DNA of 18,897 nt. It comes from DASRAJ01 sp039920305. GTDB lineage: Bacteria > Bacteroidota > Bacteroidia > Chitinophagales > UBA10324. The first letter of the stretch is position 1. Each line of letters starts with the position of its first letter. Positions 1-5,893 of the stretch are shown piece after piece. A program made the translations under genes and the position numbers. A model generated the notes under the pieces. The model was not told the origin of the DNA. It worked only from the letters and a program-made list of their open reading frames with translations, and made no database searches. The stretch is from NCBI GenBank assembly GCA_039920305.1, contig JBDSEA010000246.1:1-18897 (forward strand), read 5' to 3'.

Positions 1-17
1 ACGGATGAGGTAAAAAG

Positions 18-56
18 AATTCCACGGAATTTATCCCGCATTTTTTTTCTGCGGGA
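18..56. repeat. Two tandem short hairpins at left edge
   Basis: Two perfect inverted repeats lie back to back. The first has 6-bp arms (AATTCC/GGAATT) with a 2-nt loop at 18-31. The second has 7-bp arms (TCCCGCA/TGCGGGA) around a T-rich 9-nt loop at 34-56. The second could be a terminator for a gene left of the window, but the T tract is in the loop and not after the stem, so a classical rho-independent terminator is doubtful. The TCCCGC...GCGGGA core reappears as a 6-bp-arm hairpin inside the SRPBCC gene at 506-520, so this may be a short dispersed palindrome. No coding sequence was recognised in 1-104. Confidence 0.4.
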
Positions 57-104
57 ATCCCTCACGCCGCTGACGCGTTCATTTCATTGACATCGAAAAA
101 TAAA

Positions 105-136
105 TTTGCGAACCCGAATAGTTGCACATACATTTG
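105..136 (+). promoter_or_regulatory. Bacteroidota-type promoter of the ArsR operon
   Basis: TTTG at 105-108 is followed after 20 nt by TACATTTG at 129-136, an exact match to the Bacteroidota -7 consensus TAnnTTTG with a suitable -33 TTTG. Transcription would begin near 142, leaving a 5' leader of roughly 28 nt before the start codon at 171. The spacing and both elements are seen directly; promoter activity is inferred. Confidence 0.65.
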
Positions 137-149
137 CAACCGATTGGTT
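121..149. promoter_or_regulatory. Candidate ArsR operator over the -7 box
   Basis: A perfect inverted repeat GTTGCA-N8-TGCAAC occupies 121-140 and encloses the -7 element. A second, shorter one, AACC-GATT-GGTT, overlaps its right end at 138-149. ArsR-family dimers bind inverted repeats overlapping their own promoter, so this is a good autorepression site for the gene starting at 171. The repeats are visible; binding is inferred. Confidence 0.5.
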
Positions 150-170
150 TCTCAAATAAAAATTTAAACA

Positions 171-491
171 ATGAGACGAGACATTTTTCAGGCAATAGCC
201 GACCCGACAAGGCGGGCAATTATTACGTTAATTGCATTGCAGGCAATGACTCCTAACGCTATTGCCGACAACTTCCACACTACCCGCCAATCTGTTTCCA
301 AACATCTTCGCATACTCACAGAATGCGAACTGGTAAAACAGGAACAGCAAGGCAGGGAAATTTACTACACACTTGAAATTAAAAAATTGAAAGAGATTGA
401 TAAATGGTTAGAACAATTCAGAAAAATTTGGGAAACCCGATTTAATCAACTCGACAAAGTATTACTAACAATTAAAAAACAAAAAAAATGA
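171..491 (+). CDS. ArsR/SmtB-family winged-helix transcriptional regulator
   Basis: A 106-residue single-domain DNA-binding protein. It begins with the typical ArsR segment (IFQAIADPTRRAIITLI, residues 5-21). The helix-turn-helix covers about 28-52 with recognition helix TTRQSVSKHLRIL, followed by a wing (QEQQGREIYYTLE) and a C-terminal helix for dimerisation. It lacks the paired-cysteine metal site of metal-sensing ArsR proteins; there is a single Cys at 52. It belongs to the non-metal group (SdpR-like) commonly encoded beside an SRPBCC/AHSA1 protein. Its stop codon overlaps the next gene's ATG in an ATGA arrangement, so the two are translationally coupled. It probably represses its own operon through the inverted repeats at 121-149. 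The inducing signal cannot be read from the sequence. Confidence 0.9.
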   Translation: MRRDIFQAIADPTRRAIITLIALQAMTPNAIADNFHTTRQSVSKHLRILTECELVKQEQQGREIYYTLEIKKLKEIDKWLEQFRKIWETRFNQLDKVLLTIKKQKK

Positions 492-1021
492 TGAACAAAG
501 AGAAATCCCGCAAGGCGGGAAAAAACGATTTGCTATTTGATTTTACCGTTGACAAAGCTGCAAAAACGGTATTCGTAAACAGAGAATTTAATGCGGATCT
601 TTCGCTGGTATGGGATGCTTTTACAAAACAAGAGATCCTTGACCAATGGTGGGCACCGAAGCCCTGGGAATCAAAAACAAAAGTCATGGATTTTAAAGTG
701 GGCGGACGAAGGTTTTACGCCATGGTAGGTCCGGAAGGACAAGAGCATTATTCACTTCAGAAATTTACTTCCATTAGTCCAAAAACTAATTTCAAATATT
801 ACAATGCCTTTGCAGACAAAGATGAAAATCCTGAATTGCCCGGTTCTGAATGGGATCTGAATTTCAGTGAAGAAAACGGCATAACAAAAGTCTGCATTAC
901 CATTAAAAATGAATCCCTTGTCCGTATGGAACAGATGATCGAAATGGGCTTCCAGGGAGGATTTACAATGACATTGAATTACCTGGAAGAATTATTGGCA
1001 ACTTTATCGCAACGACAGTAG
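488..1021 (+). CDS. SRPBCC/AHSA1 domain protein
   Basis: A 177-residue cytoplasmic protein of the START/Bet v1-like helix-grip superfamily, AHSA1 branch. The characteristic opening (FVNREFNADLSLVWDAFT, then EILDQWWAP) lies at about residues 29-58. The strand block containing MDFKVGGRRFYAM follows, and the closing helix (MGFQGGFTMTLNYLEELL) is near the C-terminus. Members bind hydrophobic ligands, and many are co-encoded with an ArsR-type repressor, as here; the ligand is unknown. The first ATG at 488 overlaps the ArsR stop, and a second ATG follows directly at 491, so the exact start is uncertain by one codon. A 6-bp-arm palindrome (506-520) falls in the poorly conserved N-terminal tail (KSRKAGKND), which looks like an addition to the family core. 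Confidence 0.88.
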   Translation: MMNKEKSRKAGKNDLLFDFTVDKAAKTVFVNREFNADLSLVWDAFTKQEILDQWWAPKPWESKTKVMDFKVGGRRFYAMVGPEGQEHYSLQKFTSISPKTNFKYYNAFADKDENPELPGSEWDLNFSEENGITKVCITIKNESLVRMEQMIEMGFQGGFTMTLNYLEELLATLSQRQ

Positions 1022-1040
1022 AAAGAAAAACTGAATTATC

Positions 1041-1523
1041 ATGATGGAGAATAGAGAAACAAAACTTAGGCAAACCGAAAAACCCGACTTAGAATTTTTC
1101 TTTCAGTTTCAACTTGACAAAGAGGCAATTTTCTTAGCTGCATTCACTCCAAAGGACCCTGCCGACAAAGAAGCATATTTAGAAAAATATTCAAAACATA
1201 TGAATGACCCGACAATAAACATGCAGACCATTTTGGTTGATGAAACTATCGCAGGTAGCATTGCAAAATTTCTAATGGAAGGGGATGCTGAAATTACTTA
1301 TTGGATAGACAGAAACTTTTGGGGAAAAGGAATTGCGACAACAGCGCTTAAAAACTTTCTCACCATTGAAAACACAAGACCCATTTTTGGACGAGTTGCA
1401 TTTGATAATTTGGGTTCGCAGAAAGTTTTAGAAAAATGTGGTTTTGTGAAAATCGGCACTGACAAAGGTTTTGCAAATGCACGACAAACAGTGATAGAAG
1501 AGTTTATTTACAAGCTGACATAG
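1041..1523 (+). CDS. GNAT-family N-acetyltransferase (RimJ/RimL-like)
   Basis: A 160-residue Gcn5-related acetyltransferase that would transfer an acetyl group from acetyl-CoA to an amine. The acetyl-CoA pyrophosphate-binding loop is RNFWGKGIA (residues 91-99), the R/QxxGxG/A motif. The downstream element with Asn123 and GSQKVLEKCGF (125-135) is typical of the RimJ/RimL-type acetyltransferase_3 group. It starts 19 nt after the SRPBCC stop on the same strand, so it is likely the third gene of the ArsR operon. ATG codons at 1041 and 1044 are adjacent; the first is used here. The substrate (a protein N-terminus, an antibiotic or a small amine) cannot be told from sequence. Confidence 0.85.
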   Translation: MMENRETKLRQTEKPDLEFFFQFQLDKEAIFLAAFTPKDPADKEAYLEKYSKHMNDPTINMQTILVDETIAGSIAKFLMEGDAEITYWIDRNFWGKGIATTALKNFLTIENTRPIFGRVAFDNLGSQKVLEKCGFVKIGTDKGFANARQTVIEEFIYKLT

Positions 1524-1610
1524 AAAATGATAGAAAGAAAGAACCGCTAAAAATGGTATTGTCAAAAGCGGGGCTGAAGAAAAAATTTTATCACCACTCA
1601 CCAGTCATCG

Positions 1611-3569
1611 ATGAATAAAATTCCCGTAATAGCAATCCTCGATGTTGGTAAAACCAATAAAAAACTATTGCTCTTTGACCGGGAGTATCATGTAGTGCAC
1701 GAAGAAAGCAGGAATTTGAATGAGATAAAAGATGAAGATGGTTTTCCCTGCGAAGATGTAGCCACACTGACTAATTGGGTTAAAGAAGTTTTTGGCCGGA
1801 TATCGTCCGATGAACGATTCGATGTGAAAGCTGTAAACTTTGCTGCCTATGGTGCCAGCTTTGTTTATCTGGATGATAAAGGAGGGGTAATAGCTCCATT
1901 GTATAACTATCAAAAGTCCTATCCTAAGAAATTACAGGATCAGTTTTATAAAACGTACGGAGGTGAACGTGTGGTAGCCAGACAAACAGCTTCACCGGTG
2001 CTGGGGAATCTTAACTCAGGAATGCAACTATACCGTCTGAAGTATGAAAAGCCGGATGTGTTTAAAAAGATCAGGCATGCATTACACCTTCCTCAATACC
2101 TCAGTTATATTCTTTCTTCAAGATTGAATACGGATATTACCAGTATCGGGTGTCACACTAATCTCTGGGACTTCCGGCAGAATAATTATCATAAATGGGT
2201 GAAGCAAGAAGGAATACTGGAAAAGTTCCCTCCCCTGCTTCCTTGCACCGAAGTAGCAGCGCGAATATCTTCCTCACCCCCTGCCCCTCTCCAAATGAAG
2301 AGGGGGGCGCCCTGCTCGAATGCACCCTTCTCCATTTTGGAGAAGGGCAGGGATGAGGAAGAATATGAATCTCCCACTGTCTTCGTTAATCTTCCACCTC
2401 AGCTACTCGCCAATGCAAGAGCGCTTAGAAAAAATAAAACTGATGCAGAAAATTTATTATGGCAACTCTTAAGGAACCGTCAGTTAAATGGTTTCAAGTT
2501 CAGAAGACAGCATCCGTTGCCCAAAGGATTCATTCTCGATTTCTATTGTGCCGAAGTAAAACTTGCTGTTGAATTGGATGGCACTCCTCATCTTAAACAA
2601 GAGCAAAAGGAGTATGATGAACAACGAACTTATGTGTTAAAGGAGTATGGAATTCGGGTGATTAGATTTTGGAATGAAGAAGTGATGAATAATACAGAAC
2701 AGGTGTTGAGGAAGATTGCAAAAGCATGCCTGAAAATTTCCTTGCCTCTATTTTACTCACGCCCTTCCAGCACGAACGCACCCTTCTCCAGTTTTGAGAA
2801 TGGCAGGGATGAGGAAGATACCATTGCTGTAGGTGCAGGCTTGCATGATAGTTCAGCCGCACTGATACCGTACCTTTTTACTTTCCGGGAACCATTTATT
2901 CTATTGTCAACAGGTACCTGGTGTATCAGTCTCAATCCCTGCTTTGCCGGAAGGCAGGTTTTTAACCAAAGCCAGCTTACCGACTATGAACTGGAGCATG
3001 ATTGTCTCTGCTATCTTTCCTATGAAGGCAAACCTGTGAAAGCATCGAGGCTTTTTGCAGGGTATGAACACGAACAACAGGTGAAGAGACTGGCCGAGCA
3101 TTTCAATAAGCCATTGAACCATTACACCACTGTTTCTGCGGATTCGGAACTACTTCGAAAAACAAAACAAAGCAGGGAGCAACTACAAAAAAATGAACAA
3201 AGTGTAATGGCAGGCCCGTCAGCTTTTGCAAAACGGGCTTTAACCGATTTTTCACACTATGAAGCAGCCTATAATCAGTTGATAGCAGATATCATTGTGC
3301 AGCAGACGCGCAGTACCAACATGGTCTTAAAGGGAACTCATGTAAAAAAGATATTTGTTGACGGAGGATTTGCAAATAATTCTATCTACATGCAACTGCT
3401 TGCATTAAGTTTTCCGGAAATAGAAATTTATGCTGCATCTGTTGCGCAGGCGTCGGCTATGGGGGCAGCCCTGGCTATTCACAAAGAATGGAACCCGCTT
3501 CCTGTTCCTTCTGATATGGTGAAGCTTAAACAGTATAAGGCAGAAGATATTTTGAATACAGTTGTATAA
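1611..3569 (+). CDS. FGGY-family carbohydrate kinase interrupted in frame by a DUF559 domain
   Basis: A 652-residue fused protein. Residues 1-219 are the N-terminal half of a rhamnulokinase/fuculokinase-type FGGY kinase, with nucleotide-fold start AILDVGKTNKKLLLFD (8-23) and sugar-side segments TASPVLGNLNSGMQLY and DITSIGCHTNLWDF. Residues 404-652 are the C-terminal half: GAGLHDSSAALIPYL with the expected catalytic Asp413, phosphate-binding STGTWCISL, and late FVDGGFANN. Residues 220-403 are foreign to the family and carry a complete DUF559 nuclease-like domain (about 262-370). Without the insert the kinase would be 468 aa, a normal family length. No stop or frameshift occurs, so a full fusion could be made. 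The insertion lies in the linker between the two actin-like domains, where tolerance is most plausible. The sugar specificity and activity of the fusion are unknown. It stands alone; no other sugar-catabolic gene is in the window. Confidence 0.85.
   Translation: MNKIPVIAILDVGKTNKKLLLFDREYHVVHEESRNLNEIKDEDGFPCEDVATLTNWVKEVFGRISSDERFDVKAVNFAAYGASFVYLDDKGGVIAPLYNYQKSYPKKLQDQFYKTYGGERVVARQTASPVLGNLNSGMQLYRLKYEKPDVFKKIRHALHLPQYLSYILSSRLNTDITSIGCHTNLWDFRQNNYHKWVKQEGILEKFPPLLPCTEVAARISSSPPAPLQMKRGAPCSNAPFSILEKGRDEEEYESPTVFVNLPPQLLANARALRKNKTDAENLLWQLLRNRQLNGFKFRRQHPLPKGFILDFYCAEVKLAVELDGTPHLKQEQKEYDEQRTYVLKEYGIRVIRFWNEEVMNNTEQVLRKIAKACLKISLPLFYSRPSSTNAPFSSFENGRDEEDTIAVGAGLHDSSAALIPYLFTFREPFILLSTGTWCISLNPCFAGRQVFNQSQLTDYELEHDCLCYLSYEGKPVKASRLFAGYEHEQQVKRLAEHFNKPLNHYTTVSADSELLRKTKQSREQLQKNEQSVMAGPSAFAKRALTDFSHYEAAYNQLIADIIVQQTRSTNMVLKGTHVKKIFVDGGFANNSIYMQLLALSFPEIEIYAASVAQASAMGAALAIHKEWNPLPVPSDMVKLKQYKAEDILNTVV
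2317..2362 (+). repeat. 46-bp direct repeat, left copy
   Basis: Identical at 42 of 46 positions to 2773-2818. It contains a perfect 10-bp-arm hairpin (2325-2347) and ends in GGCAGGGATGAGGAAGA, the inverted counterpart of the element's left end at 2268. The copies are 456 bp apart, a multiple of three, so recombination between them would delete 152 codons in frame and leave a roughly 97-bp palindromic scar. Confidence 0.85.
2394..2720 (+). other. DUF559 nuclease-like domain (within the fused kinase ORF)
   Basis: Residues about 262-370 of the fused protein match DUF559 from end to end. The start is the helical LANARALRKNKTDAENLLWQ, followed by LNGFKFRRQHPL, the core strands FILDFYCAEVKLAVELDG, then YDEQRTYVLKEYGIRVIRFWNEEV and NNTEQVLRKI. 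Asp310 in ILDF and Glu321-x-Asp323 in VELDG are at positions expected for the PD-(D/E)XK-like/Vsr-like active site, so the domain appears catalytically intact. DUF559 proteins are usually free-standing at about 110-130 aa. Here there is no obvious separate start codon just upstream in the same frame: the stretch before it reads directly out of the palindromic repeat. Expression as a separate protein is possible but not evident. Confidence 0.85.
2773..2818 (+). repeat. 46-bp direct repeat, right copy
   Basis: The second copy of the 2317-2362 repeat, with four substitutions. Three of them weaken the hairpin that is perfect in the left copy. It ends exactly where kinase homology resumes (from codon ACC at 2820). 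Confidence 0.85.
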
Positions 3570-4071
3570 CAGATACTGTTTGGTGTTTCCATACTTTTAT
3601 CCCACCCCACTTATGTGTGCAGGAAGAATTCTTCTGTGAAGCAATGAATATCATTGTTGCTAATCCAATTATTCACTCGAAGATGGAGGATTGCAGATGC
3701 TTACCAAATGCTTGACAGATATACACTTTAGCAATCACGAGCCGAGCTGCTAAGAACAATCTGATTACCGCGTGGATAGAAAAATGCACTCAGGCTGGGA
3801 AGAAAAATAAAGTAAACTGGGGTAAAATTTTTGCTCCGGTTTATTAAAGCCCGGATTACCGACTGTGCCACATTCTTTTATGGGCAGGATGCGGGATGAT
3901 CTGTGAAAAAGCATCAACAAATCCGCAGGAAACCAGGCGGTCATCAACTCATGCATGCCTGTGTGGTTATCCCGGCCTTTCAACGGTACCTGATCCCGCA
4001 CCTGAAAATAATTGGTAAGTACACCATTGCCGGCAATCGCAGGAAGGCTATGTGTATCTTAATATTACATC
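3570..4071. other. 502-bp gene-free interval
   Basis: No protein-coding signature was recognised in any frame. Open frames on both strands here (for example 3765-4001 minus and 3903-4166 plus) give low-complexity or shadow-like translations without family motifs, and the plus-strand one runs into the start of the next gene in another frame. No clear TAnnTTTG promoter or terminator stem was found. It may be the remains of a lost gene. Confidence 0.5.
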
Positions 4072-5754
4072 ATGAATTTCTTCTGCAGGGCGTTTGCGGG
4101 AATTTTCCTTGCAGGGTATTTCCTTATCAGCCCTCTCATAACCTTATCACAGTCCGTTTTTTATAATCAGGATCTGGGAATCAGGAATTATCTCCAGCGG
4201 TTTGAAATCAGTTCCGGTAACATTTCTAACAACCTTCATTTCTCAACACATCCACTGCTAAGGAAAAATGCAGTGAATTTTCTCGACAGTTTACACCTCG
4301 ATTCATTGAGCCTTCATGAAACGGATCGTAAAACTGAGCAATACCTGAGAACTGACAATGATGAATGGTCTGGCTATTCAGGCGCCGCGGGAAAAAAGCC
4401 ATTTTTAAAAAAATTTTATCGTGACAAAGCGAGCCTGTATCAAATACGCTCGGATGATTTCCTGTTAAAAATCAATCCCGTTTTTGATTTTGAAATCGGG
4501 AGGGAATCTGCTTCCGGTGAAATGCTTTTTACCAATACCCGCGGAGTGGAAATGCGGGGATGGATTGCAAAGAAGGTAGGATACTACTTTTACCTCACTG
4601 AAAACCAGGCCCGGTATCCCTTGTATGTCAGGGAGAGAATTGATTCGTCCGGAGCAATACCGGGTGAAGGTTTTTTTAAGCCATTCAAAACGGATGGTGT
4701 TGACTTTTTAGATACGAAAGGATATGTTGATTTCACTGCTGCGAAATTCATCACTATTCAATTTGGTCACTCCAAAAATTTCATTGGCAATGGCATTCGC
4801 TCACTGGCACTCTCAGATTTTTCAGAGGACAACCTGTCCCTGAAACTACAAACACAGGTATGGAAGCTTAATTACCAGAATCTTTTTATGGACCTTACCG
4901 GAGATTTTCTTCGTGGCGGCGATAAACTCTTGCCGAAGAAATTTGCTGCAATTCATCATCTGAGTATCAATGCCACTAAATGGCTGAATGCCGGAATTTT
5001 CGAGAGTGTTGTTTTCCAGCGTGGTGATGGCTTTGAATTTCAGTACTTGAACCCGGTGATTTTTTATCGCTCGGTTGAGCAACTCCTTGGCAGTCCTGAC
5101 AATTCGATGCTCGGTCTTGATTATCGCATTATTTTTTTGCGTCATTTTGAATATTATGGCCAAATCATAGTGGATGATTACAACTTTCAAGCAACAAAAG
5201 GACAAACCGGATACTGGGGTAATAAGTATGGAATCCAGCAAGGGCTTAAGTACATAAACGCTTTCACCGTAAACAACCTTGATCTTCAGCTTGAATGGAA
5301 TTATGTCCGGCCATATACCTATACGCACAATGATTCGGTTGCCAGTTATTCAAATTATAATCAGCCCCTAGCGCATCCGCTTGGTGCCAACTTCACTGAA
5401 TGGATCGGCTTAGTCCGTTACCAGCCGGTTTTTCCGCTTCTTATTGAAATGCAATTATTATATGCTGTGCAGGGCAGAGATACGAGTGGCTCTAACTGGG
5501 GCGGCAATATTTTTATTCCCACCACGCAAAACAATGTAGAAGGCGTATATGGAAATCATGCAGGACAAGGCGTAAAAAATTATCTAACCCATTTACACGT
5601 CAGGGTTTCGTATATGATCAGGCACAACTTATTTGCTGACCTTTGCTATGAATACCGAAATACCAATTCAGATTTTCCCTCCTATAATTCTACTTCAAAT
5701 ATTTTCCACTCAGGAATCAGAATGAACATTGACCGCAAATCTTTTTCATTCTGA
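4072..5754 (+). CDS. Predicted outer-membrane beta-barrel protein, RemB/Wzi-like
   Basis: A 560-residue protein with an N-terminal signal peptide (MNFFCRAFAGIFLAGYFLISPLITLSQS, cleavage about 27-28). The rest alternates polar and aromatic residues and ends in an aromatic strand (RMNIDRKSFSF), as expected for an outer-membrane barrel. The block FITIQFGHSKNFIGNGIRSLALSDFSEDN (about 225-253), followed by WKLNYQNLFMDL, is typical of Bacteroidota proteins annotated as capsule-assembly Wzi-family or gliding protein RemB. Family recognition is from motif memory; a direct capsule or motility role is inferred. The ATG at 4072 directly precedes the hydrophobic signal sequence. No capsule or gliding genes flank it, so context does not help decide. 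Confidence 0.65.
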   Translation: MNFFCRAFAGIFLAGYFLISPLITLSQSVFYNQDLGIRNYLQRFEISSGNISNNLHFSTHPLLRKNAVNFLDSLHLDSLSLHETDRKTEQYLRTDNDEWSGYSGAAGKKPFLKKFYRDKASLYQIRSDDFLLKINPVFDFEIGRESASGEMLFTNTRGVEMRGWIAKKVGYYFYLTENQARYPLYVRERIDSSGAIPGEGFFKPFKTDGVDFLDTKGYVDFTAAKFITIQFGHSKNFIGNGIRSLALSDFSEDNLSLKLQTQVWKLNYQNLFMDLTGDFLRGGDKLLPKKFAAIHHLSINATKWLNAGIFESVVFQRGDGFEFQYLNPVIFYRSVEQLLGSPDNSMLGLDYRIIFLRHFEYYGQIIVDDYNFQATKGQTGYWGNKYGIQQGLKYINAFTVNNLDLQLEWNYVRPYTYTHNDSVASYSNYNQPLAHPLGANFTEWIGLVRYQPVFPLLIEMQLLYAVQGRDTSGSNWGGNIFIPTTQNNVEGVYGNHAGQGVKNYLTHLHVRVSYMIRHNLFADLCYEYRNTNSDFPSYNSTSNIFHSGIRMNIDRKSFSF

Positions 5755-5865
5755 GCTTCTGAAATTGCAGGATGTTGATTCAGCTAACGTAATACAATCC
5801 ATAGTCTTTCCCCATGCGGGTATTTAATATGGTTTGAAATAGCAATGACCTGCACTACCTTCGAA

Positions 5866-5885
5866 TTCAATTACCATTAATTGAA
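5866..5885. promoter_or_regulatory. Perfect 8-bp inverted repeat ahead of the CNNM/CBS gene
   Basis: TTCAATTA-CCAT-TAATTGAA, a perfect 8-bp dyad with a 4-nt spacer, ends 8 nt before the start codon at 5894. It could be an operator or a weak RNA hairpin at the ribosome-loading region. An AT-rich 20-mer dyad can also arise by chance. Confidence 0.3.
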
Positions 5886-5893
5886 ATTACCCC

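Larger units (their letters stand above)
2267..2819 (+). mobile_element. Repeat-bounded DUF559 element inside the kinase gene
   Basis: The foreign segment is bounded by inverted ends: ATCTTCCTCA at 2267-2276 matches TGAGGAAGAT at 2810-2819 exactly, and the match continues with GGCAGGG against its complement after a small discrepancy. Left of the nuclease domain are two palindromic blocks, 2284-2305 and 2325-2347 (the latter a perfect 10-bp stem CCCTTCTCCA/TGGAGAAGGG with a 3-nt loop). The second block is part of a 46-bp direct repeat (2317-2362), copied at 2773-2818 with four mismatches. The unit between the repeats holds the DUF559 reading frame. No transposase is present. The boundaries are uncertain by a few bases; removing 2268-2819 (552 bp) restores an in-frame kinase. 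Mobility is inferred from architecture only. Confidence 0.6.

Noticed and set aside
2189..2377. Minus-strand open frame through the left palindromes
   Set aside because: It is a shadow of the palindromic repeat on the opposite strand; the same peptide pattern (SSSSLPFSKMEKGAF) recurs at the right repeat at 2753-2935, showing it is repeat translation and not a gene.
2266..2820. TA target-site duplication of a Tc1/mariner-like insertion
   Set aside because: TA does flank the element on both sides, but two bases are uninformative, one TA overlaps the inverted end, and precise TA excision (553 bp) puts a TAG in the kinase frame within four codons. No DDE transposase is present.
1611..3569. Intein in the kinase
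   Set aside because: No intein N-terminal Cys/Ser block, no TxxH block and no C-terminal HN-Cys/Ser/Thr junction are seen. The inserted domain is DUF559, not a LAGLIDADG or HNH homing nuclease in a Hint fold.
4846..5328. 160-aa minus-strand open frame inside the barrel gene
   Set aside because: It has no recognisable motifs and lies wholly within a well-supported gene on the other strand.
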